Positions 1 through 10,800 of a stretch of 64,000 bases of DNA are shown piece after piece (the stretch's first letter is position 1; each line of letters starts with the position of its first letter). The translations under genes and the position numbers were made by a program. The DNA is from Dermatemys mawii (lineage: Eukaryota; Chordata; Testudines; Dermatemydidae), in the NCBI GenBank assembly GCA_007922305.1, contig ML677365.1, positions 11,766,533 through 11,830,532 of the forward strand, written 5' to 3'. Under the pieces are notes generated by a model. The model saw nothing but the letters and a program-made list of their open reading frames with translations, was not told where the DNA came from and did no database searches.

Positions 1-165
1 ACCGCCTGTTGTTGTGGACTCTGTCATTGGAGGTTTTTAGGAACAGGTTTGACAAATGCTCATGAGGGATGGTCTAGATAATCCTTAGTCCTGCCTCAGT
101 GCAAGGGACTGGACTAGATGACCTATTGAGGTCCCTTGCAGTTCTACATATCTATGATTCTATGA
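1..165 (+). mobile_element. CR1 LINE, 3' end
   Basis: The text resembles a CR1 3' untranslated region: 'ggactagatgacctattgaggtccc' in a degraded form, ending in tctatgattctatgat, the octamer-like tail of sauropsid CR1 elements. The 5' part lies outside the window. Confidence 0.85.
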
Positions 166-2665
166 TCCAGCAATGCACAGTCCCAGCAGTGGGACTACAC
201 ATATGCTTAAAATTAAGCATGTGCTTAATGCTTTGCTGTATCAAACTGATGCTCAGCATTTTCCATGATCAAGTTCTCAGTGTCTAAATTACTAAAGGAG
301 GAAACCCGTGAAACACACAAATTGACTATCTTATGCCTGTTCACCATGTACTGGTCATGAGAAATATTTTCGCTGCCTTAGCACTACTGACTTGGGGGGT
401 GTGGGGGATTTCAAAAACACCTAAGTGACTTGTGCTTCTAAAGCACTTAGGTGCTTTTGAAAATCCTGCCCTGAATCAGTAATATTCATAACACTTTCTT
501 AGTCCTGAAACAGATCACCATACATGTGAGCTTTTTGCTGTTTGAAATGTTTCCAAACCCATTTATTGGGCATATTGTTTGCTCCAGTACTTCCCTCTTG
601 GTGGCCTGATGAAACATACGTGCCAAAGGTTAAGTGGGTCTCTTCTTTTTCTTCCAACTGACTTCCTCTCTGTAAATGCATTTCCTGTAGGAATTGGTAG
701 CCTGCCTGCTAATTGACATACATAATACAGATAAGGTTACAAAATGCTTTTTTCTCTCTGCCAACCTCCTAAAAACATATATTCTTTTTGCTGAGAATTA
801 AAAGGAAATTTGTTTGTTTAGCTTCACAAACAAAAAAAGGCTGGATCCTATACAGATCTTATATAGATGGTATAGATTGGTGTAAATTGGGTAATATGGA
901 ACTATCCCAATGTACACCAAATGAGGATCTGACCCAAAGTAGTCTTGATTTTTTGCCTGATATTTGCCTTGATATCAGGTCCTTCATTTAAGCATCGCCC
1001 CAGGTTCTTCTGTACATTATGTTCCCCTTTCAACGTTTATAAGAATCTTGTTTGGGAACCTCTGCTTTACATGATGCATCTAGATTGTACTTTCTCAAAT
1101 ATTCCTAAAGTAGTCAAGCTTTTTCCAGAGCTCTGCTTAACAATTGTCACATTTGGCCCAATCCTGTGAGGTGCTGAGCATTACCTACAAGGTGCTGGGT
1201 GCCCTGAATTACACTGATTTCATTGGAAGCTAGAAACATTCAGCACTTTGCAAGTCAGGGCACTTTATTACTAGTATTCTGTCTTCATTGTTTATCTTTG
1301 GCTCTGTGGGTTTCTAATGCAAAATAAATGACATTTAATGCTAATTTACTACCAAAACCATTTCTGGAGCCATATTACACCAGAAAATGCACAGGATGTT
1401 CATCTACATGTCTGGGAAAGGTCCATGATTTATTTAATACATAATGAGTGGCTCATTTAGTAGGTCTCCAGAGCAGTGCTGAGCCTGGATATCAGAACAC
1501 CATTACATCCAGATTCTGGTATTCTGGCTAAAGCAGCAACCCACATGTAGGATTGAGATTAGTTGCGGCACTGGAAAAACAAAAGAACAAAACTGGACTG
1601 TAAGTATCTTTTCAGAGGCAAATTTACAAATGAGCTAAGGACAGACTTGGCAGTCACAGGATTTCTGAGCCAGCCTACATTTCCCATCAGAAAGAACTAG
1701 TGGGAATTTTCCTTAAACAAAACATGCAGAGAAAATGTCTTCACATATGATTTCAACCAAATTTGATCTCCTTCCAACAAGAGCTAGAAATGCTGGTGGG
1801 GTAATGTGCAGATCTGCAGGGTAGGGGACAGCGTGGATCACTGTTATGCACCCTCTTGTCTTGCCTGTAGTCAGAGCAACATTGACTAGTTGCTGAGGGA
1901 TCCCCCAATGGACTACAGGCTGGGAGCGGTAGGGGAGTGACAGTAAAATGAGATTGGAGAAAGCCAGCTGTTCCTAAAAAGAGCTTCAATAGCATTTAAG
2001 GGAGTTAGCCAACCAACCCCAATTAAAGATGGATAGGAGTTGAGTGTCAAACTCTCTTGGGCACTTTAAGTACTGTAGGTTGGGATTTTCAAGGGAGATG
2101 ATGAAAATCTTTGAGGCATAAAATACACAGCTAGGAAATAACAGGCTTCTATGTCAGTTGTGTGCAATTTGCAAATGCAGAGAGAAACAGATAAGGAAGA
2201 ACTGAATTGTTCCCTTATAGGTTTGCCAGCCTGTTCCTGTTGAGCGAGCACCATATGAAGAAGTGGGCTCAGTCCAGGCCAGCAGGGGAGGAAAATAGAC
2301 ATAACCCTAAAGCGTGGCTCTTCCAGGTAACTCTTTCCTACTTTCCTTTCTACACCTGTCTGAAAATATGCAGAACAAATATTGCAACCCTTCTTGTATG
2401 TGACGGGTTCGTATGGGCTGAACACTCCTGGGGGGTGGGTGCTCTGCATCTTTAATTCTGATGACCATATATGGCAGGTTCTATAGCCCATGCTTGGGAG
2501 ACCTCTTGCTGATGAAAGCTTCAAACAGAGGGAATCCTCTGGGATAACTGAGCTGGAGCCTGGATGAATTAAGTGCTTGAATGAAACTTGGATCTGAGGA
2601 ACAATGAAAAGGTTGAGCTAAGGCCATTGCTGAGATAACATGCCCCTTTTTAAGGGAGGTATGTC
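166..2665. other. Gene-free stretch with small foldback repeats
   Basis: No conserved coding frame was recognised. Short palindromic repeat fragments are visible at about 185-255 (aagcatgtgctt motif), 385-475 (two inverted arms around cacctaagtgacttgtgc) and 1150-1290 (ggtgctgagc motif). All three motifs recur elsewhere in the window. Confidence 0.5.
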
Positions 2666-2668
2666 TGA

Positions 2669-2939
2669 GGCCATGTCTTCACTTACCACGGATTGACGCT
2701 GCTGCGGACAATGCAGCGAGGTCGATTTAGTGGATCTCTGCAGAGCACTCTCTGGTCGACTCCGGTACTCCACCAGAACGAGAGGAGTAAGGTAAGTCAA
2801 TGGGAGAGTGTCTCCCATTGATGCAGCATGGTAGACACTGCAGTAAGTTGATCTAAGCTAGGTCAATTCCAGCTACGTGAATAATGAAGCTGAAGTAGCA
2901 TAACTTAGGTTGACGTACCCCAGTAGTGCAGAAAAGGTC
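2669..2939. mobile_element. Harbinger-like MITE with 3-bp TSD (TGA)
   Basis: The left end GGCCATGTCTTCACTTACC and right end TAGTGCAGAAAAGGTC are imperfect inverted repeats of the GGCCTTGTCTACACTA type also seen at 15235 and 54061. TGA flanks both sides (2666-2668 and 2940-2942). The interior is GATCGA-like and has no coding capacity. The three-base duplication suits PIF/Harbinger elements, including Chompy-type MITEs of reptiles; that family name is inference. Confidence 0.65.
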
Positions 2940-3235
2940 TGAGACAATAACAAGAGCAGTAACAAAATCTGAACGCAGAATGGCTCAAAATCCAACACAA
3001 AATTTTACACAAAAATTGGAAATAACTTGATGTTTTTTAGTGAAATGAGCTTTTTTAAAAAAAATTTTTTACCAGCCCCCTGATTTCATAGTCAATACAC
3101 TCGCCAGGGGCTATAATGTTTCTAGCAAGCACACAACCTCTGTGAGAAGGAGACAGATGAGCTCCATGTCAGAGACATTTTAATTGACTCAGAAGGTACA
3201 AGACAGAAGAAAGGAGTTAATATTAGCTGACTGAC

Positions 3236-3470
3236 TGTATGATAGTAAGGCAGTGCAGCCCCTGTGACAGAGCAGGAATCTTTTCTATCCCCAGTTCTGC
3301 TTCTGACTCACTGTGTGACTTAGTGCAAGTTATTTAACTTGTCTATGTCTGTTTCCCCATATATTCAAATGGCATAAGAAGGCCCTACCTATCTAATGGG
3401 TGTGTTTGTGTATAAAATGCTTTGGTGAATGAAGACACTGTGTAATGGCCAAGTATTAATTATGATACAC
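3236..3470 (+). repeat. MIR-type SINE
   Basis: The order of blocks matches MIR: 'agttctgcttctgactcactgtgtgacttagtgcaag', then 'tatgtctgtttccccatat', then the 3' part with 'ataaaatgctttggtgaatgaag'. It is old and diverged. Confidence 0.7.
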
Positions 3471-3896
3471 ATTTCATACTCTTTAGTAAGCATGCTAAGT
3501 AGACACACTTGTACAATGTGCATTAGTAAAGAGAGTTGCATTAACCAAGTTACCACACCTTAGTATCTAAGTTACAATTCTTTTTGTTATTCCCTATTCT
3601 AAGCAGAGAAATGCAGGTTTATTTCAGATACCACTTATGGCAACTTGTTGGTAAATGTCAACTTTTTGGTGGTGACTACTACAGTGCTACTTTGCCTCAA
3701 GGAAGATGGGCTCCACTAGAAGGTTATTGGTCACATCTTTTTTCTCCTACAGAAAAATGTCATTAAGTGTTTAAGAAGCAGATGGGATTGATTTAGAAAG
3801 AATTTTTTTTAAAGTTATAGTTTCACTGTAACAAGGGGGCAAAATGATCGCAAACAAGTAGAATGTGAAGGGTGTATGCACCGTGGCCGGGGGATA

Positions 3897-4130
3897 ATTG
3901 AAGATGAGCCAGGCGTGTAGGAGTCATCAGATGAAAGTAAGCAAAGAAAAACTTAGGCTGAACATTGGGGGAGAAATTTACTAGTAATGAGGTCTGCTAA
4001 TCTGTGGAACCAGTATCCCAAGGGACGGGGAAGAAGCTCCATTACTTGCCTTACGTAAAACGCAGCTATACAAGGCACTAATGAATAAATATACTGCTGG
4101 GAAAAAGCTTGCAATGGCAGGATTATGGAC
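3897..4130 (+). repeat. Possible LINE 3'-region fragment
   Basis: 'gctgaacattgggggagaaattta' followed by 'tctgtggaaccagtatcccaagggacgg' and 'ggaagaagctccattacttgcc' resembles dispersed LINE-derived 3' sequence of sauropsids. I recognise it by pattern only, and the family is uncertain. Confidence 0.4.
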
Positions 4131-5374
4131 TTATCTTTTCTATCTTTAATTTCTATGGTTCTGTGAATGTCTCCAGCAGTGTGAAGCTTCATCCAGAGCA
4201 TCAGTAGCAACAACAATGAACAGCAGGTTATTTGTTTTCCTGTGTCGTTCGGGAGAGAGCTCTTGTAACAGAGAGCACCAAAGGCTAAAGCTGCCACAGA
4301 GCAAGGGAGCTGTAATCATTCTTTCCAGTTCTTAGTGCTCTCCCACTGTTATTACCACTTCGGGAGACAAATGGCAAAGCAGTGAGTCTTTCTTCTGAAA
4401 GATTGTTGTCTTCTTCATTTCTCTGTAGATAAAGCCAGAAGAAAACGATCCTGCTTGCCTCATCTAAATGGTGCATTCTGGTTACCATCGTGAGCAAGTC
4501 CAGCATCAACTTCTGAAGAGCCAAAATTTACCAGCTGCCAAAATAGGCACTACAGATCTTAATATGCTTTAATGAGTGAATGTTGTCATTCTAGTGATTG
4601 CTTTAAAGGAATTTAGTTAATTGAACCAAACATTTATAACAGCAGAGTAACACAAAAAAAGCAAAGCTATGTTAACATGACAGCTACTCTGCAAAATCTT
4701 AAACTCTGACTGCTGGGATGGTATTTCTTCACATTTTACTTTTAAAAAAATATCACCTACTCTAGCAAAATAATAAGGCAATACATTTCTTTCTAGGGCT
4801 TAAACACAGGTTTTCTTTATTCTCACACCATAAAGCCACCACAGATTAAGTCTAATTCTCTTAATTTACATGGTAGAGAGGAGTTCTGTGGTTATGAATT
4901 CACAGATTAAGGCCATCAAGGGACCATTATAATTGTCTGCACAACACAAGCCACAAATTTCACCGAGTAGCTCCTGAATCTAGTTCAATAGCCTGTGGCT
5001 GAATTACAGTATGTCTTTTGGAAAGACACCCAAGCTTGCTATCAAGTGCTGTACTTGATTCCTCTTTCCTGGGAGAAGTTAGATGCTGCAAAAGATTATT
5101 CTGGTCTAGTATTGCTAAGACTGTGCCAAAAGCTGATGATGGCCTTCCTGGGGCTCTATTCCAACCAGTCTGGTCAGGTGCTTCTTTTATCCCCTCTCCG
5201 AGGCTAACCTAGGTGGTGAGAAAACTGGTGGTGGTCCACCAATCTGCTAGCATTACTCAGCTGCACTGCATTGCACCAGCTCTGCACAATCACACACACT
5301 ACACATAGAGAAGCATGGGTACAGGATGCAATAAGAGTTTAACAGAGCAACTTGTCCCAGAGTATATTAGCAAT
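4131..5374. other. Gene-free stretch, nothing recognised
   Basis: Only short frames without family resemblance are present. There is no inverted repeat or RNA gene I can support. Confidence 0.4.
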
Positions 5375-5645
5375 AACTAGAGCTGATTTTTAAAAAAGCT
5401 TCACATTTTAAATTTTTTTTGCAATACTTTCAATTTTGCAGGGGTTGAAATGTAACTATTTTTCAATTTTTTTTATTCAAAATCGTTGAATTTTTTCATG
5501 GAGCAAAAACTGGGTTTTTGACAAAGGAAATGCTAACAAAAGTCAGTGTTTCCTGGAGTCTGCTTCTTTTTAAAACATTTTTTTTATAAAAAACCTTCTC
5601 ATTTGTTAAATTTCAACCCATTTTTTCTTTTTTGGGGGTGGGGGG
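5375..5645. repeat. A/T-rich degenerate repeat
   Basis: Runs of T and A alternate with 'tttcaattttt' and 'ttgaattttttcatgg', with a second similar block at 9430-9720. The composition suggests an old A/T-rich dispersed repeat. No termini could be defined. Confidence 0.4.
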
Positions 5646-5804
5646 GACTATATTCCCAGCAGGACTATGTTACTGCTAATATCATAGTTTTACATTATGT
5701 GTGTATTCTGTTCTTATGTAAGCAACCAAAAGCAGGGCCTTTGCTACTTTATCAATCCTGTTTTGTGTGGTTTTATTAAAACTCCCTGGAGTAGCACCAC
5801 CGCG

Positions 5805-6125
5805 CAGCAGCTGTGGGGTGGATGGGGCATGGGAGTCCTGGGAGTCTGTCACAGGATGGGGAGTGGATAGAGGTTGGGGCAGTCAGGGGACAGGGAGCAG
5901 GGGGGGTTGGATGGGTCGGGAGTTCTGGGGGGTCTTCCTGAAGGCGGGGGTGTCGATTAGGGTCGGGGCAGTCAGGGGACATGTAGGAGGTATGGTCCTA
6001 GGGGGGCAGTTAGGGTGAGGGTGTCTCAGGAGGGGGCAGTCAGGGCACAAGGAGCAGGGAGGCTTAGGTAGGAGGTAGAGTCCTGGGGGATGAGCGGGGG
6101 TGGGGGTGTTGGGGTTTTTTTGGTG
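5805..6125 (+). repeat. G-rich minisatellite-like tract (ggggcagtcaggggacaggg unit)
   Basis: A degenerate unit of about 30 bp, built on ggggcagtcaggggacaggg and agcagggaggttggatgggg, is repeated several times. The same unit is found at 28495-28830 and 50935-51200 and in reverse complement at 13370-13520. At the last three sites it lies inside transposon-like sequence. Long overlapping frames here are composition artefacts. Confidence 0.7.
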
Positions 6126-6344
6126 GGAGGGAGATTGGATGGGGACAGGGCGAGGGCAGGAATTTTCAGGCTGCGGCTGTTTTTTTTTTTTTTCAGTAAT
6201 ATGGCCCTCTCCGCTTTCCGAGTTGTGCAGGCCTGGTCTAAAGTCTCACACCACATACCTGTGAGGCAGGTAGATCTCATTACACTGATTGTATGGTTCT
6301 GGGATCTGTGAACATCCAACACCTCTGCATATCAGGCCATTTTC

Positions 6345-6480
6345 TTAGCTAATTACATAAAGATGTTAATCTCAAGTTTGAAAGTGTTGGCCTCAGTGAC
6401 TTGCCCCAAGTGACAGTCAAACAGTGACTCTGTGATAATCAAAACTAGAGCCTGGGAGTCAAGATTGTCAGTCAGCTGGA
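6345..6480 (-). repeat. MIR-type SINE, reverse orientation
   Basis: 'cagtgacttgccccaagtgacagtcaaacagtgactctgtgat' and 'ctagagcctgggagtc' match the reverse complement of the MIR core. Diverged. Confidence 0.6.
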
Positions 6481-7110
6481 TAGCGTAAGTATGCCCAGAA
6501 TTTTCAAATGTTCTTTGGGCACAAGAGTTGTCTGAGGGTGGCCCTGCTGAGATCAGAAGGCTGCAAATCATTACAGGAATTGTTAGTGATTTTTCCAAAA
6601 ACAGATGTTTTCACAGTGTGATACAGACAGTAGCTTTATGAGTTACATAAAAAATGTATGTAAACTGAGCTCTCTAAAACATGAAAGTATATTATCTGTG
6701 AAAAATATATAATCTTTATAGGCTCCCTGCACATATCTTTATGGCAGGAGAAATAAGGAACCTACATTTCATATCTTTATAACAAAACTTGCCATTTCTA
6801 TTTGGATTTCTTCAGCTTTATGCCAGAGTTTGTACTCCTTACAGGTGGAGTCCTTGGCTTGTTGGGCATTAATGTAGGGATGAGATTTCTATTAATTTAT
6901 ATATGTCTTAAATTTAATTAGCTTTTTAACTAATGTGAAGATTTCATGAACACCAAACTGTGCTTTTATTCACAGACTGTAAGTGGGTTTTGCCCTTATG
7001 TATGATTTTAGCTACAAGAAAATTTATGATTACTGCAATAGACAGCTAGGTCATCTCATTTGCTGTGCTAAATGGTCATTTTCCCATTGTAGATTCAGAC
7101 ACTCGGGCCC

Positions 7111-8845
7111 TAATAATAGAATCTTAGAAATTAAGGATGGAAGGGACCACGAGAGGTCATCTAGTCCAGTCCCCTACACTGAGGAATGACCAAGTAAACC
7201 TAGACCATCCCTGACAGGTGTTTAACCTGTTCTTAAAAACCTCCAATGACTGGGATGCCACAGCCTCCCTTAGGAGCCTATTCCAGTGTTTAACTAATCT
7301 TAGAGCTATTGGGAAAAACTTTTTATCTAATCTAAATTTCCCTTGCTGCAGATTAATCCCATTATTTCTTGTCCTACCTTCCATGGCAATGACGGTTTCC
7401 TCTATATTAGACCATAACACATTTATCAGGTTGCCTTTTAGTCACCTTTTTTTCAAAGCTAAACATGCCCATTTTTTTTAACTTTCTTCATTGGACTTAG
7501 GTCATTTTTGATGCTCTTCTTTGGACTCTTTTTTTCCAGTTTGTCCACAAGGAGGGATAGCTCAGTGGTTTGAGCATTAGTCTGCTAAATCCAGGGTTAG
7601 GGGTATGGGGCAAAAGTCTGTTGGATGATTTCATTGGGGATTGGTCCTGCTTTGAGCAGGGGGTCGCACTAGATGATCTCCTGAGGTCCCTTCCAACCCT
7701 GATATTCTATGATTTTCATTAAAGGATACATTACTCCAGCTGAGGCCTCACTGGTGCCAAATAGAGCTGCACAATTACCCCCGGGGTTTATATCCAGCAC
7801 TCTGGTTAATACATCCCAGAATATTAGACTTTTTCGCAGCTGCATCACATTGTTGACTCACGCTCAATTTGTGATCCACTATAGCTCCCCGATCTTTTTC
7901 AGTGGTATTTCCCGCTTTTGTAGTTGTTCATTTGATTTTTTCCTTCCTAAGTGTCATACTTTGTATGTCTTCACTGAATTTAATCTTGATGATTTAAGAT
8001 CAATTCTTCAGTCATCTTTAATTCTAGTCCTGTCCTCCAAAGTGCTTGCAACCTCTCCCAGCTTGTTGTCATCCACAAATTTTATAAGCCTATTCACCAC
8101 TCTATTATCCAAGTCGTCATGAAAATATTGACTTGTACTGGAACCAGGACAACCCCCTGTGGAACCCCACTATATACAGCCTTGCCATTTGACAACAAAC
8201 CATTGAGAACTACTCTGTGAGTGTGGGTTTTCAACCAGTTGGGCTCCCATCTTATAGTAATTTTATCAAGACCCCATTTGCTTATGAGCATGTCATGTAG
8301 AGCTATGTCAAAAGCGTTACTTAAAATCCATCTCTACTGCTTCCCTCCTATCCACGAGGCCAGTAACTCTTTCAAAGAAGGAAATTAGGTTGGTTCAGCA
8401 TGATTTGTTCTTGACAAATCCATGCTGGCTATTCTTTATAATCCTATTATCCTCTAGAGGTTAGAAATTGATAATTTAATAATTTGTTCCCATATCTTTC
8501 CAAGAATTGAAGTTAGGCTGACTGGTTTATAATTCCCAAGTCCTCTTTGTTCCCCCTTTTAAAGATCAGGAATATGTTTGCCCTTCTCCAGTCATCTGGG
8601 ACTTCACCCATCCTCCAGGATTTCAAAGATAACCACTAATAATTCTGAGATTGCTTCAGCTAGTCTCTTAAATACCCAAGAGTGAATGTCATCAGGCCCT
8701 GCTGATTTGCCTACATCTACCTTGTTAAAGTATTTTTTAAACTGTCCTTTCCCTATTGTAGCCGATGTCCCTTCCACTTTAATATTAATTGTGTTAAGCA
8801 TCTGGTCCAATTAGTGAAGACTGAAGCAAAATTGGCATTAGAGGT
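7111..8845 (-). pseudogene. CR1 LINE, reverse transcriptase and 3' end, decayed
   Basis: The 3' terminus lies near 7111 (reverse complement of the tail, 'agaatcttagaaattaaggatggaaggg'). Moving to higher coordinates, the minus strand encodes the ORF2 C-terminus around 7420-7157 (WNRLLREAVASQSLEVFKNRL). It then encodes the RT segment near 8291-8100 (KWGLDKITIRW...WLKTHTHRVVLNG...SGVPQGVVL, the conserved SGVPQG block) and the RT N-terminal part near 8810-8604 (KSAGPDDIHSWVFKRLAEAI). Frameshifts and stops separate these pieces. A SINE is nested at about 7551-7716. The 5' side is cut off by a PLE fragment at about 8855. No product is expected. Confidence 0.88.
7551..7716 (+). mobile_element. tRNA-derived SINE (Cry I / tortoise pol III type) nested in CR1
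   Basis: A tRNA-like head with an A-box, 'tagctcagtggtttgag', begins at about 7558. A CR1-derived tail follows, 'gatgatctcctgaggtcccttcc' to 'gatattctatgatt'. The usual B-box region is shortened, with 'gggttaggggtatggggc' in place of a full GGTTCAATCC-type box, so this copy probably lacks pol III promoter function. It is opposite in orientation to the surrounding CR1. Confidence 0.85.
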
Positions 8846-8854
8846 CAACCTTCC

Positions 8855-9063
8855 TAGGCAATCCTGATTATCACTACAAAAGTTTTTTTTCTTCTGCTGA
8901 ATAGCTCACCTGTATTTTCCCTATTGTATGGCAATCTCCACCTTTTCACGTTCTCTGTCCTACTGTATGTTCCACTCTATACATCTGATGAAGTGCGTTC
9001 TAGCCCATGAAAGGCTATGCTCAAATAAACTGGTTAGTCTCTAAGGTGCCACAAGTACTCCAT
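8855..9063 (+). mobile_element. Penelope-like element, 3' terminal fragment
   Basis: 'gattatcactacaaaag' to 'ctaaggtgccacaagtactcc' matches the 3' region downstream of the PLE endonuclease at 18598-18820. It includes a hammerhead-like motif at 8985-9022 (CTGATGA ... GAAA). No coding sequence remains. Confidence 0.75.
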
Positions 9064-9429
9064 GTTCTTTCTGTAGCCTTCGTAGTGTTGTCCTTTCTTA
9101 GCTCTCCTTCCCTGCCAAGCAGTGGACTTACACTATAAACAATAGCTTTCAGCAGCCTAAAATGGAAGTGATGTTACATTGTTGGTGAGAAGAAAGATTA
9201 GCACACTCTTTCACTATTAACAATGGTTAGCACTTCATCAGGGTGAAAAGAAACAATGATTCTGTGTCCTACCCCTCCTTTCCAGTATTGTCCATGCAGA
9301 GGAATCATCAGATGCACTCTTATAGTCACAAGTACTTCTACTAGTTCCCCTATCCAACCAGACTTCAGGTTCATCAGAGATCCACCCACCCTAGATTAAA
9401 GCTGTGTGAATAACTGATTGATTGATTCC

Positions 9430-9720
9430 CTGGCCATACCAAAAAAAATAAAATAAAATTTGTTTTGGGTCAACCCGAAATGAAACTTTTTCAAAATGTT
9501 TGGTAAATCAAAACAAATTTACATTTTGTTCAAATAAAATATTTTGTTTTGTCTGACATTTGCAATTTTTCTTTTTTAATAAAACTGAAGTAAATTTTGA
9601 AGTAGTTTTGAATTAAAAAAAAGCAAGCGGTTTCATTTTAAAAAGGACAAAATGAAACATTACAATTTTCAGATTTTTTTTATTTTAAGCAGTTTGGTAA
9701 ATTCTACATGAATCTGCAAC
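9430..9720. repeat. A/T-rich degenerate repeat, second copy
   Basis: Similar in style to 5375-5645: 'aaaatttgttttgggtcaacccgaaatg' and recurrent 'ttttcaaaatgtttgg'. No coding frame. Confidence 0.4.
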
Positions 9721-9974
9721 ATGCCAGTCAATCCAAATCTGCATTATTTTTTGGATGAAGAAAAAGCTTTGATGAAAACTTTCACCAGGCTCTACTCCAC
9801 AAGCCTAGATTTCATAGGCAGCAGCAGTGAGAGAATTCCAGGCCTCCTGTTCCTAAAGTAGATACCCACAGTGAGTTGAACTAAAGGAGAACCTCCACTG
9901 ACAATCATAGTATTATGGTGTGTATCTTTTCTGGGCCACTGAGGGGCAGTTCTGATATTACATATCCAGTAGAG

Positions 9975-10341
9975 CAGGGTGGCCATCCTGAGCCTGAGAA
10001 GGAGCCAGAATTTACCAATATACATTGCCAAAGAGCCACAGTAATATGTCAGCAGGCCCACATCAGCTCCCTGCATGGCTCCCAGCACTTCCCGCCTAGC
10101 AGCTCTGCCAATCAGTGCCTCCCACACCTCCCAATCAGCTGTTTCATGGTATGCAGGAGGCTCTTGGGGTGTGTGTGTGACGGGCCTGTGGCAGAGCCAG
10201 GGGTCGAGCAGTGAGCACCCCTGGCACATTGGAAAGTCGGAGCCTGTAGCTTGAGCCCCAGAGGCGGTGCCTGTACAGGAGTCTCATATTAACTTCTGAA
10301 GAGCCAGGTATGGCTCCAAAGCCACAGGTTGGCCACTCCTG
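9975..10341. mobile_element. Non-autonomous hAT element with perfect 8-bp TSD
   Basis: The left end CAGGGTGGCCA and right end GGTTGGCCACTCCTG are inverted repeats. The target duplication CAGTAGAG is exact at 9967-9974 and 10342-10349. The interior is GC-rich and non-coding; overlapping frames on both strands here are spurious. Confidence 0.85.
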
Positions 10342-10504
10342 CAGTAGAGGGAAGTTGGTCACAAGGACATTGGGCAGAACATCACATACTTTCTGATATT
10401 TCATAGCCTATTATGATCACCCTCATTAAGGTACCACCCTGACTTTCAGGCTTATTTTAATAACTGCAAATGAATCTGTTCTCCCTGACTTTTAGAATTT
10501 TAAA

Positions 10505-10800
10505 AAATTTATAGATTCCAAGGCCATTAGAGACCATTGTGATCATCTAGTCTAACCTCCTGTGTAACACAGGCTATAGAACTTTCCCCAAATAATTCCT
10601 AGAGCAGCATATCCTTTAGAAAAAAGCATCCAATCTTGACGTAAAAATGGTTAGTGATGATAAAGAATCCACCATGACCCTTGGTCCATTGTTGCAGTGG
10701 TCAAATACTCTCACCATTAACAAAATATGCCTTATTTCCGGTCTGAATCTGTCTAGCTTCAACATCTAGCCATTGGATTTTTATAATGTTTAATTTCTTA
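10505..10800 (-). mobile_element. CR1 LINE, 3' end, reverse orientation
   Basis: 'atagattccaaggccattagagaccattgtgatcatctagtctaacctcc' begins the reverse complement of a CR1 3' end. It continues through 'gaatccaccatgaccc' and 'tctgtctagcttcaacatctagccattgga', typical of turtle CR1 copies. Confidence 0.8.

Noticed and set aside
5776..6018. Overlapping frames in G-rich DNA on both strands
   Set aside because: They come from the degenerate G-rich minisatellite; the composition is Gly/Arg/Val or Pro/Ser and no domain is visible.
9792..10404. Frames of 86-145 codons on both strands
   Set aside because: The region is a hAT MITE with exact target duplication (9975-10341), so the frames are spurious.
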